Source: JAWXCM01 sp034408745 (GTDB lineage: Bacteria > Acidobacteriota > Terriglobia > Bryobacterales > Bryobacteraceae). From it: a stretch of 13,144 bases of DNA. A model generated the notes under the pieces. It ran no database searches and was not told where the DNA came from. It saw nothing but the letters and a program-made list of their open reading frames with translations. The stretch is from assembly GCA_034408745.1 (NCBI GenBank), contig JAWXCM010000128.1, forward strand, positions 1 to 13,144, given 5' to 3'. Shown piece by piece: positions 6,283-13,144 of this stretch. The translations under genes and the position numbers were made by a program. Positions within the stretch are counted from its first letter, which is position 1, and each line of letters starts with the position of its first letter.

Positions 6283-7235
6283 GTAGCTATTCCAAAATAG
6301 TGGTGACGGGCGCGAGTGGCTTTCTAGGAAGACACGCCGTACCGGTCCTGGCGGCTCGCTATGGCACTGACCGGGTGGTTGGGATATCGCGGCGCGACTA
6401 CGATCTCGAGGACGTGAACGGAGTGCGGCGTCTGTTCGATGACCACCAACCCGACGCCATCGTTCACCTGGCCGCGTATGTGGGCGGCATCGGAGCCAAC
6501 AAGGAGTTTCCCGCAACCTTCTATTACCGCAACACGCTGTTGACTGCGTTGATGTTCGAGGCCGCCGCGGCGCGGGGCATCCGCAAGCTCGTGTATGCGA
6601 TGGGCGGGTGCAGCTATCCGGCCGGAGCGGTGGCGCCGATCGATGAGTCCCAGATGTGGGAAGGCTACCCGCAGAAGGAGAGCGCCGCCTATTCGACGGC
6701 CAAGAAGATGGGCTTGGTCGCCGCCGAGGCGTACCGGCAGGAGCGCGGTCTGTCGAGCGTCGTCATCGTGCCTGGCAATCTGTATGGGGAGTATGACAAC
6801 TTCCGGCTCAAGGAGTCGCATGTCGTCCCGGCGCTGGTGCGCCGCTACTACGAAGCCAAACTGAGCGGCGTCGATGCGATCGAGGCATGGGGAACCGGAA
6901 GGCCGACTCGTGACTTCGTCTATGCCGGCGATGTCGCAGCCCTGCTACCGTTCTTTCTGGACGAGTACGACTCCACCGAGCCGGTGAATCTCAGCTCAGG
7001 CACGTCGACTTCGATCCGCGAGTTGGTCGAGACGGTCCGCGAGTTGACCGGCTTTACTGGACGCATCGAGTGGAACGTCTCGAAGCCGGATGGGCAGATG
7101 ATTAAGATTTTCGATGTGACCCGCATGAAAGGCCTTGGCCTCGAATGCACCACGCCGCTGCGCCTGGGGCTCGAGAAGACAATCCGTTGGTTCGACGTCA
7201 ACTACGCGACAGCCGGCGACGGATTGCGGTTGTAA
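6279..7235 (+). CDS. fcl: GDP-L-fucose synthase-like epimerase/reductase (extended SDR)
   Basis: GDP-fucose synthase converts GDP-4-keto-6-deoxymannose to GDP-L-fucose by epimerisation at C3 and C5 and NADPH reduction; close relatives make other 6-deoxy or heptose sugars. The 318-residue protein has the cofactor motif GASGFLG (11-17) and family signatures AAYVGGIGANKEFPA (65-79), YSTAKKMG (Tyr138, Lys142), VPGNLYGEYDNF (164-175), HVVPALVRR (His181), RPTRDFVYAGDVA and KPDGQMIKIFDVTRMKGLG. The epimerase acid/base pair Cys111 and His181 is kept. At the position of the catalytic Ser of E. coli Fcl (GSSC) the sequence is MGGC, so that Ser is missing. AAGGTGAAAG upstream can serve as ribosome binding site, and the ATG overlaps the previous stop. 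No gmd partner is in the window, so true fucose synthesis is not proven. Confidence 0.85.
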   Translation: MSSYSKIVVTGASGFLGRHAVPVLAARYGTDRVVGISRRDYDLEDVNGVRRLFDDHQPDAIVHLAAYVGGIGANKEFPATFYYRNTLLTALMFEAAAARGIRKLVYAMGGCSYPAGAVAPIDESQMWEGYPQKESAAYSTAKKMGLVAAEAYRQERGLSSVVIVPGNLYGEYDNFRLKESHVVPALVRRYYEAKLSGVDAIEAWGTGRPTRDFVYAGDVAALLPFFLDEYDSTEPVNLSSGTSTSIRELVETVRELTGFTGRIEWNVSKPDGQMIKIFDVTRMKGLGLECTTPLRLGLEKTIRWFDVNYATAGDGLRL

Positions 7236-7246
7236 GGGACATCGGG

Positions 7247-8218
7247 TTACTGAATCTCGACGCAGAACGCCACGCCGCCAAACGATACTGCCCGGCCAAA
7301 GCTCACGGTGATATTGGAAGACGAGGCCGACGGACAGGGCAGGGTGCCACCGGGCGGCTCCGGTACGGCGAACGAAATCTGGTAAAGGCCCACTTGGCCA
7401 GGTGTCGGCCCGGCATAGCTTGGCGTCAGGTTGGAGGTTCCGGGTTCCTGCGGATCCAGATCGGCCCCAAAGCGGAAGGCAGCCCGGATGCCTTCGAGGG
7501 CGGCTGGGCCGGCCGCAGCCATTCCGTTCTCCTGGCCGAGGCTTGTCGCACCCAGCCCCACCAGGTACAACACGACAGTCTCGCCGGCCCGGGCCGGGTT
7601 GCCGGGCGTGACCAGTTCGCCATCGAGATGGGTCAGCAGCGGGCGGCACGCTCCCGTTGACTCCGGCGGTCGTGAGCTCACGGCGGGCATTGTTGTATCA
7701 CAGGTCGAGACAACATGAATCGCGTCGGCAACAGGATTCAAGGGAACCGATTCGCCGCTGACGCCAGCTTGTGACAGGCGAAGCACGGCAAAGTTCTCTG
7801 GCCTGGCCGACCGCGGCACGTTGGGGCGAAGCTGCCATGGTATCTGCACCGTAATCGCGGTGAGGGGCGTACAAACCGAGGGGACTAAACCATAGCAGTT
7901 ACGCAGAGGGAACACGGCGAATAGCGGCAGAGGGATCAGCGTCTCTGAAAAGGTCTGTTCGAGGAAAACCGAAAAGCCCCCTAGGGAGGTTGGCAGCGGC
8001 GTCTGTTCCGCAATCGCTGCGTCGGTGAGTTGGGAGCTCGCCGACGCACGAGAAAACAGCGTGATTACCTGCCCGGGTGCCACCGCTATCGGAGCCGGCG
8101 GCGCGTAACCCGCCGAAATTACTGGTCCGGGCCCAACCTGCTGGGCAACAGCAACTGCCGTCGAGCAGCCCAGCAAAATCGCTACTGCGAAGCTCATCCG
8201 TCCAACTACACTATACAT
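7247..8218 (-). CDS. Secreted TIGR03437-type protein of Solibacter/Bryobacter kind
   Basis: This 323-residue protein begins with a signal peptide (hydrophobic core AVAILLG, Ala-rich end VAVAQQ; cleavage likely near residue 26). The C-terminal part, about 205-323, has the sequence order of the TIGR03437 domain: PGNPARAGETVVLYLVGLGA, a Gly/Ala-rich stretch, SYAGPTPGQVGLYQISFAVP, then NITVSFG. The N-terminal half has a related layout (IAVAPGQVITLFSRAS, then TSLGGFSVFLEQ, then ITVQIPWQLRP), as often seen in these proteins. The family is abundant in Solibacter-like Acidobacteria, is exported, probably forms beta-sandwich domains and has no known enzymatic role. Six cysteines in the mature part could form disulfides. 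It is a single gene, converging on the fucose synthase-like gene with only 11 bp between the two stops and no terminator there. The alternative start at Met8 is less likely because it shortens the signal peptide. Confidence 0.8.
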   Translation of the reverse strand: MYSVVGRMSFAVAILLGCSTAVAVAQQVGPGPVISAGYAPPAPIAVAPGQVITLFSRASASSQLTDAAIAEQTPLPTSLGGFSVFLEQTFSETLIPLPLFAVFPLRNCYGLVPSVCTPLTAITVQIPWQLRPNVPRSARPENFAVLRLSQAGVSGESVPLNPVADAIHVVSTCDTTMPAVSSRPPESTGACRPLLTHLDGELVTPGNPARAGETVVLYLVGLGATSLGQENGMAAAGPAALEGIRAAFRFGADLDPQEPGTSNLTPSYAGPTPGQVGLYQISFAVPEPPGGTLPCPSASSSNITVSFGRAVSFGGVAFCVEIQ

Positions 8219-8620
8219 AACTTACCGTAGGACCTAATACTCGATGATGACGCAAAATCGCCAGCGGCGCAGCAGGCTTCAATTGCCCTACTCTTCGCAA
8301 CGGTGGCGCAGGAGCGCCTTCCCGTTTGCGGTAGAACTGCCGGTGCGCGTTGCAGCCCGTCTAAAATCGCGACCGTCCTTATCATTGCAACAAAGTCCAG
8401 TATCCTCGGGAATCTTACAGCGACTGCTCTCTTCAACAAATTTCCGCAGGAAAGACCGGGCGCCCCTCTGGTACAATAGCAACTCGCCGACCAGGGAGCG
8501 CTATGGGCCTCAACTCTCGCCGGGACTGCCGATAAGACGGGGGAGAACCCGCTACAGCGGCTGCAGGGAGATGTGTCTCAAGAGACTAGACATCCCTATC
8601 CAATTGGTAAAACATAAGTA
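8219..8620. other. Intergenic region of about 400 bp between divergent genes, no gene recognised
   Basis: This stretch must hold the promoter of the minus-strand gene and the upstream control region of the SLH gene. An open frame on the plus strand (8244-8624) has no ribosome binding site, a composition dominated by Arg, Ser and Leu, and no familiar motif, so I do not call it. A TACAAT at 8472-8477 has no matching -35. A tiny frame of ten codons (ATG at 8503, preceded by GGGAG) is seen but cannot be supported as a gene. I recognise no riboswitch, tRNA or mobile element remnant here. Confidence 0.5.
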
Positions 8621-8650
8621 TTGACATTTGATTTTGAAATGGGATATAAC
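8621..8650 (+). promoter_or_regulatory. Strong sigma70-type promoter of the SLH-domain protein gene
   Basis: A perfect TTGACA (8621-8626) and TATAAC (8645-8650, 5 of 6) are separated by 18 bp in an AT-rich patch that contrasts with the GC-rich surroundings. Transcription should start near 8657, giving a leader of about 75 nt before the ATG at 8732. This also excludes the possible in-frame TTG start at 8621, because it would lie within the promoter. Confidence 0.8.
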
Positions 8651-8720
8651 AGGGCGTTACGATTGGGGACTTTTGTGCGCCCTGATCTCAGTGTAGTAAG
8701 AGTCCAGGTCAGAAGTTTTT

Positions 8721-8728
8721 GGAGGAGG
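8721..8728 (+). promoter_or_regulatory. Near-ideal ribosome binding site deciding the ATG at 8732
   Basis: GGAGGAGG at 8721-8728 sits just before the ATG at 8732 (GGAGG at 8721-8725 is 6 bp away). It fixes the start directly in front of a clear signal peptide and suggests high expression. Confidence 0.85.
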
Positions 8729-8731
8729 AAA

Positions 8732-11700
8732 ATGAAGGGACGTCTTTGGTGGTCAAGTGTGTTGCCTTTGACGGCCACAATGTGCCTGACGTTCGCCACG
8801 GGTGTGGCGATGGCACAATCCGGACCGAGCCTGTCAGGCCGGGGACCGGAAGGGCCGTTTGAATATTCACCGCGTTCGGCGGAGCGTCGTCCGGGTCTGA
8901 TCAATTCGCAATGCGGATTGGTGGGTGGTCCGGCATTGGCGAGCTCGGAATGCGATTCGCAGACGGGCCGGGAATGGGAAGGAATTGCGTCGACGGATTA
9001 CTTCAGCTATGAACCGTCGGTGTATTCCCCGCCGAACCCGGATGTGGCAGTGGGACCGGACGATATCGTGACGGTGGTGAACCGGACGATCGCGCGGTAC
9101 CCGAACCCGAATGCGCCGACAACGGCAAACCCGACGGGAACGGCGCCGGTGGCTTATTCGCCGGCGAACACAAATTTCTTCCCGCCGACCTCGCGCCAGT
9201 TTTTGGATGTGTGGCTGGGCGAAGCGGCGTTGAACGAAATGTGTCCGACGTTTCCGCGTTCGTTTGCCAGCTGCCAGATCGACAACGGCAGCGTGCGCTA
9301 CGACCAGATGCAGGGCCGCTTCGTGGTTCTGTTCACGGTAGTGGACACGGGTCTGGTGAACTGCTCGGGATGCCAGGGCGTACCGACGCAGCAGACCGGA
9401 GCATTGCGCCGTAAGGCGAGCTGGGTGCTGATCACCTCGCGTTGGGCGACCGGTTGCCAGGGCAGCGTATCGCTGGCCGGCGGCACGGGCGTGAACGTGG
9501 GTCAGACCTGCACGCCGAACACGACTCCGGGAGCGCCGCCGCTGACCGGCAACACGGAGTTCTTCACGACTCCGCAGCCGCCGGGCCCGAGCCAGTCCAA
9601 CCCGAACTCGGGTGGGATCAACACGAACTGGGTGAGCTACTACGGAGCCCCGGATGGTACCTGTACCAGTCCCTGCCCGTACGGCAACATCAATTCGATT
9701 TCGGATCTGCGCCGCGGTGTGACGGCTCCGCAAGGTGCGCGTACGATCGATTGCGACAACACCAGTGTTGGCGATTCGACCCGTGTATGCTACTTCCCGT
9801 CCAGCGCCCGCCTGGGTCTGGACAACGACAACATCACGATCGCATCGAGCGTGTACAACGACAACGTGCCGCTGAACCTGCGCGGATTGAACCCGCAGAA
9901 CCAGCAACTGGCTTGGGAAGGTACGCGTCTGCGCGTTCACAAGAAGGCCGGTGTGTACACGGGCGTGACCAGCGTGACGGTGGCTCCTTGCCAGTCGTCG
10001 ACGACGGTGCAGTGCCCGGGCGCCAGCCAGACCAGCCCGCAACTGCAGGGTGACTTCTACGATCTGTGGGGCTCCGCAAATGGCTCCTTCACCCCGTACA
10101 CGTTTGACAAGTTCGTGACGCAGGCTCTGCCGGGTGGCGGAACGCGTACAGTGCCGGGCCTCAACTACGAGCCGGTGCATGTGCGTGGCCGCAGCTTGGC
10201 GACCTACAACGGCAATGCGAACCTGAACAACGCGGTGTCGTATCTGTTGGGTGCGGTTGACCAGCCGTATCTGCAGTCGAACCCGTTGAACAATCAGTTC
10301 CCGCCGCAGACGGTACTGTACCTGCGCGGAATCACCTACACGCGGATGGATCCGGGCGCACTGGCCAACAACCAGGGCGGCAATCCTCCGACGGTGACGA
10401 TTCCGGGCATCTTCGGTGGCATCCCGACGCTGCAGGCTCACACCACGGTGCCGGTTCCGCAGTTCACCAACCCGAACTCGGTGCCGCAGCGTGCCAAGCT
10501 GACGCAGCCGACGCCGAACAACCAGTTGACGACGCCGTGGATCTATGTGGGCGACAACCGTCCGCACCGTGCGATCTTCCGCGAAGGGCACATCTATGAT
10601 GCGCGCGTCGCGGCGATTTCGCAGTTCGGGAACTTCTCGGGCGCGGCAGTGCAGTCGACGGTTAGCTACGACATCATCCAGAAGCTGACGGCAACGTCCG
10701 CTGGTCTGGAGGTCTACAACACCAACTGGGGCAATGGAAACTTCTATGCTCCGATGCACGACACGCCGGCGAATGTGGTCCAGTACGGATCGGTGTCGCC
10801 GATTAACGTGCAGCCGTTTTTGGAGAAGCTGTTCGTAGGCACGACGTATCCGCCGCTGGCTCCGACCGATCCGCGGACGTTTGCTTATGGGAACATCTCC
10901 GGACAGGCGCTGCTGGCTTGCAAGGGCCAGGAACCGTCGGTGGGGACGAACGCCAGGGCGTATCCGGGCCTGTTCGACATCCGCTGCGGTGAAGATGCGT
11001 ATGACACGGCGCAGGCGTATCGTCACCCGATCACGGGTGCGTTCACGCCGAGCGACTTTGCGGTAACGCAGGCGGAAGGCTTCCCTGCGCAGATCGTGCC
11101 TTACGGCATTCGCGGCGGTGCGGCGACGGACCCGAACAACCTGGGTCTGTGGCTGTATGGCGCGTATGCAAAGGGCCGGTTGGCATCGGTGCCGGGCTTC
11201 GGGCAGTGGGGCACGTATGTGGCTCACTATCCGCTGACGTTCCCGATCCGCGATCCGTACAACAACCTGATCGGTGGTTACACGGACGTGCCCGCGGGGC
11301 ATCCGTTCTACACCTACATCCAGATTGCCAAGCAGACCGAGATCCAGCCGGGCAGCCGGTCGGATGCGACGTTTGACATAAGCGGACTGGTACAGCGGCA
11401 GGATATGGCTCGCTGGACGGTGCGTGCACAGATGGATGAGCAGGCGATCACGGACTACCTGAACGCGACTGGCGGGATCTTCTGCAGCTTTGCAGACGTG
11501 AGCTGCCCGGGAGCGAGCGGGACGGTGACGAACACGACGGGCGGCATGACGGCTGGCAACTGGCGCTATATCGAAACGATGTATCGCCGTGGCTATACGA
11601 AGGGCTGCGACTCGACCAACGACGGCCAGCGGCGGTTCTGCCCGACGCGGACGCTGACGCGTGGTGAGATGTCGGTGTTCATCATCCGGGCGAAGATGAA

Positions 11701-12016
11701 CTCGGTGTTCCCGACGGTGACCAGTGGCGCGTTCACGACGAGTGCGTGTTCGCCGACGCTGGGTACACCGGCACAGCCGACGCTGGTAACCCAGGTGGGC
11801 GACCAGTTCGGCCTGTTCGTGGGCTGCACGAGCTACTTCTCGGACGTGCCGTCGACGCACGCCTACTACACGTTCATCCAGAAGCTGCGTGAATTGCGCA
11901 TCACCAACGGCACATCGCTGCCGGGCGTGGGCGCAACGCAGGGCACGTTCACACCGGACGGGACCCTGACGCGCGGCGAACTGATGACGTTCCTGGTTCG
12001 TGCGTTCTTCCCGTAA
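8732..12016 (+). CDS. Large secreted cysteine-rich protein with C-terminal S-layer-homology (SLH)-like repeats
   Basis: This 1094-residue exported protein begins with a signal peptide (basic MKGR, hydrophobic core, cleavage near AMAQ, residue 29). The N-terminal half has DVAVGPDDIVTVVNRTIARY (about 104-123), RYDQMQGRFVVLF (189-201) and SWVLITSR (230-237), a pattern met in secreted beta-propeller-like proteins. The middle is rich in Asn, Pro, Gly and Thr. Three SLH-like repeats end the protein: about 848-900 (degenerate, QRQD at the conserved site), 919-990 (LTRGEMSVFIIRA) and 1035-1094 (FSDVP, GTFTPDGTLTRGELMTFLVRAF). SLH repeats usually tether proteins to wall-linked polysaccharide. There are 22 cysteines after the signal peptide, an even number, suggesting disulfides. 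No catalytic motif is recognised. The strong promoter, ribosome binding site, terminator and biased codons point to an abundant surface protein, perhaps S-layer-like. SLH is confident; the rest is inference. Confidence 0.85.
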   Translation: MKGRLWWSSVLPLTATMCLTFATGVAMAQSGPSLSGRGPEGPFEYSPRSAERRPGLINSQCGLVGGPALASSECDSQTGREWEGIASTDYFSYEPSVYSPPNPDVAVGPDDIVTVVNRTIARYPNPNAPTTANPTGTAPVAYSPANTNFFPPTSRQFLDVWLGEAALNEMCPTFPRSFASCQIDNGSVRYDQMQGRFVVLFTVVDTGLVNCSGCQGVPTQQTGALRRKASWVLITSRWATGCQGSVSLAGGTGVNVGQTCTPNTTPGAPPLTGNTEFFTTPQPPGPSQSNPNSGGINTNWVSYYGAPDGTCTSPCPYGNINSISDLRRGVTAPQGARTIDCDNTSVGDSTRVCYFPSSARLGLDNDNITIASSVYNDNVPLNLRGLNPQNQQLAWEGTRLRVHKKAGVYTGVTSVTVAPCQSSTTVQCPGASQTSPQLQGDFYDLWGSANGSFTPYTFDKFVTQALPGGGTRTVPGLNYEPVHVRGRSLATYNGNANLNNAVSYLLGAVDQPYLQSNPLNNQFPPQTVLYLRGITYTRMDPGALANNQGGNPPTVTIPGIFGGIPTLQAHTTVPVPQFTNPNSVPQRAKLTQPTPNNQLTTPWIYVGDNRPHRAIFREGHIYDARVAAISQFGNFSGAAVQSTVSYDIIQKLTATSAGLEVYNTNWGNGNFYAPMHDTPANVVQYGSVSPINVQPFLEKLFVGTTYPPLAPTDPRTFAYGNISGQALLACKGQEPSVGTNARAYPGLFDIRCGEDAYDTAQAYRHPITGAFTPSDFAVTQAEGFPAQIVPYGIRGGAATDPNNLGLWLYGAYAKGRLASVPGFGQWGTYVAHYPLTFPIRDPYNNLIGGYTDVPAGHPFYTYIQIAKQTEIQPGSRSDATFDISGLVQRQDMARWTVRAQMDEQAITDYLNATGGIFCSFADVSCPGASGTVTNTTGGMTAGNWRYIETMYRRGYTKGCDSTNDGQRRFCPTRTLTRGEMSVFIIRAKMNSVFPTVTSGAFTTSACSPTLGTPAQPTLVTQVGDQFGLFVGCTSYFSDVPSTHAYYTFIQKLRELRITNGTSLPGVGATQGTFTPDGTLTRGELMTFLVRAFFP

Positions 12017-12041
12017 GAACAACCGACAACACCAACAATGG

Positions 12042-12072
12042 AAAGGGCCCGGTCGATGAGACCGGGCCCTTT
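12042..12072 (+). terminator. Rho-independent terminator after the SLH-protein gene
   Basis: A perfect 13 bp stem pairs AAAGGGCCCGGTC (12042-12054) with GACCGGGCCCTTT (12060-12072) around a 5-base GATGA loop, 25 bp after the stop codon. The T-run is short (TTT, then CTGCGTTT), and the A-tract on the other side could let it work in both directions. It separates the SLH gene from the methyltransferase gene. Confidence 0.9.
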
Positions 12073-12092
12073 CTGCGTTTGTAGAGGACGAA

Positions 12093-13043
12093 ATGACACT
12101 AGCTGACCTCATCGCGGGCGGCCGCTACCCGGAGGCGATTCCCCAACTGCAATCCCGCCTGGCGCAGGCGCCCCATGACGCCGAAGCGCACTTCCATATC
12201 GCTCTCTCCCTGCATCTGACAGGCGCGGACGCCGGCCAAGCCCTGCATCACTATGACGAGGCCGAACTGCACGGCTTCGATGCCGCGCAGGTGCGGATCA
12301 ACCGCGGCATCCTCCGCGCCGAGACTGGCGACTACGTCTCTGCGTTGCGGGAGTTCGAGCGCGCCGGGGCAGCCCAATACCGCGAACAGACAGCACGAAA
12401 TCTCCTGGGAACAGCCACTACTGCTGATCTTTACTACGCCCCTCCCCATCTGCCCCACTTGGACTCGCAGTGGCTCGAGACCTGTTCCATGGCGCAATCG
12501 AGACAGTTCCTGATCGACTGCCTGCCGGCGATCCGGCGGTTGCTCGGTCAGTGGAACGAAGCGCGGGCAATGGACGTCCTGGACGTGGGCACAGCCAGCG
12601 GCGCCGGTGCTTCGCTACTTGCTGATCTGCACAGTGGGGCCTTCTTCGGTACAGCCATGCGAGTGCAGGCAATTGATTTGGTGAGGCGTTACCAGGCCTA
12701 CGCGACCAAGGCCTTTCCGCGAATCGACTACATTTGCGGCGACCTGTATCAGTACTGTCCCACCACGACCTGGGACTTGGTGATGTGCAGCCATACCATC
12801 GAGCACTTCGTCGATCCCACCGAACTGATTCGCCACTGCCAGAAGCGAGCCCGCCGCTGGGCCCTCTTTTATGCCCCTTTTAACGAGCGGAACCTGATCT
12901 CGGGACACTTACGCGCGATCGACCTTGCCTATGTAAGCAGCCTAATGCCGCTGTGGACGGAGGTGTTCGAGAGTCCGGGCTGGAAGCATCCGGTCGACCC
13001 GGAGTCGAAGACAATCCTGTTTGTGCTCGAAGGGCGCGCCTAG
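12093..13043 (+). CDS. TPR-like N-terminal domain fused to a SAM-dependent methyltransferase
   Basis: Residues about 1-95 form paired helices with TPR-like spacing (RYPEAIPQLQSRLAQAP, then AEAHFHIALSLHLTG, then GDYVSALREFERAGAAQ), suggesting a protein-binding arm. Residues about 155-316 form a class I methyltransferase: motif I MDVLDVGTASGAGAS (160-174), an acidic Asp195 at the end of the next strand for the SAM ribose, then DLVMCSHTIEHFVDPTELI (228-246), typical of the ubiE/type-11 superfamily. The ATG at 12093 has AGAGGA 4 bp upstream. It lies directly after the SLH gene's terminator, and no good promoter is seen in the 20 bp between, so expression may rely on read-through or on a promoter inside the SLH gene. 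The substrate is unknown; a sugar, lipid or protein is possible. The methyltransferase call is firm, the TPR call moderate. Confidence 0.8.
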   Translation: MTLADLIAGGRYPEAIPQLQSRLAQAPHDAEAHFHIALSLHLTGADAGQALHHYDEAELHGFDAAQVRINRGILRAETGDYVSALREFERAGAAQYREQTARNLLGTATTADLYYAPPHLPHLDSQWLETCSMAQSRQFLIDCLPAIRRLLGQWNEARAMDVLDVGTASGAGASLLADLHSGAFFGTAMRVQAIDLVRRYQAYATKAFPRIDYICGDLYQYCPTTTWDLVMCSHTIEHFVDPTELIRHCQKRARRWALFYAPFNERNLISGHLRAIDLAYVSSLMPLWTEVFESPGWKHPVDPESKTILFVLEGRA

Positions 13044-13050
13044 ACCTAGC

Positions 13051-13070
13051 CAAGGGGCGGCTGCCCCTTG
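13051..13070 (+). terminator. GC-rich hairpin after the methyltransferase gene, possible terminator
   Basis: CAAGGGGC (13051-13058) pairs perfectly with GCCCCTTG (13063-13070) around a GGCT loop, 7 bp after the stop codon. No T-run follows, so termination by the classic mechanism is doubtful. The position still suggests a 3' end or mRNA-stabilising structure. The remaining 74 bases to the window end hold nothing I recognise. Confidence 0.5.
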
Positions 13071-13144
13071 AAATCCCCGCAGAATCAAGGCTTTGCTCGA
13101 CGTTACAGCCGACGTTACATCTTTGTTGAACTGGTTCTGTCGAG

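Noticed and set aside
8244..8624. Plus-strand open frame of 126 codons in the intergenic region
   Set aside because: It has no ribosome binding site, its composition looks like random GC-rich sequence, and its end overlaps the promoter of the SLH gene.
8621..8731. N-terminal extension of the SLH protein from a TTG at 8621
   Set aside because: The TTG is the first part of the -35 hexamer. The ATG at 8732 has a near-ideal ribosome binding site and begins a signal peptide.
8867..12112. Long minus-strand open frame of 1081 codons
   Set aside because: It lies exactly antisense and in codon register with the SLH gene, has an Arg/His-rich composition without any domain, and is explained by absence of TTA/CTA/TCA codons in the sense gene.
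1..13144. Insertion sequence, CRISPR array, tRNA or rRNA gene
   Set aside because: No transposase-like protein, no regularly spaced long repeats, and no tRNA or rRNA signatures were seen on either strand by eye.

Overview
The window is GC-rich, densely coded bacterial DNA. The best taxonomic clue is the minus-strand gene at 7247-8218. Its C-terminal half has the layout of the TIGR03437 domain, which is greatly expanded in Acidobacteria of the Solibacter/Bryobacter group. I therefore infer an acidobacterium of that kind, or a close relative; this comes from family knowledge and was not confirmed by a search. There are no rRNA or tRNA genes, insertion sequences or CRISPR arrays.

Left part (1-1500): the tail of an unidentified gene runs in from outside. 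It is followed by a two-gene partition-type operon: a small deviant-Walker ParA ATPase, overlapping by ATGA a small protein with a disordered N-terminus and a C-terminal ribbon-helix-helix (RHH) segment. Octamer-spaced CTGTAT/ACAGC repeats lie inside the parA promoter spacer and again within the second gene, like the centromere and operator of RHH partition systems. Just after the operon lie four DnaA-box-like 9-mers. Together these look like plasmid-type or origin-linked maintenance DNA.

Middle part (1547-7235): a plus-strand sugar-nucleotide and glycan cluster. In order it has a GmhB-like HAD phosphatase, an NAD-dependent sugar epimerase/dehydratase, a large unusual GT-B glycosyltransferase with a hydrophobic insertion and a second beta-rich insertion, a second GT-B glycosyltransferase, and a GDP-L-fucose-synthase-like reductase. 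From 2221 onward the genes are 19 bp apart or overlap by 4 bp, so they are probably one transcript starting near a perfect TATAAT at 2184. They likely make and transfer an unusual deoxy- or heptose-type sugar onto a surface glycan. No flippase, polymerase or GDP-mannose dehydratase is visible.

Right part (7247-13144): a secreted TIGR03437 protein faces the glycan operon tail to tail. After about 500 bp of non-coding DNA holding a strong sigma70 promoter comes a 1094-residue exported, cysteine-rich protein with three C-terminal S-layer-homology (SLH)-like repeats. It has a textbook ribosome binding site, very biased codon use and a strong terminator, all suggesting an abundant cell-surface protein. 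A TPR plus SAM-methyltransferase gene follows, then a hairpin near the window end. A speculative reading is that the glycan genes decorate the cell surface where the SLH protein sits.
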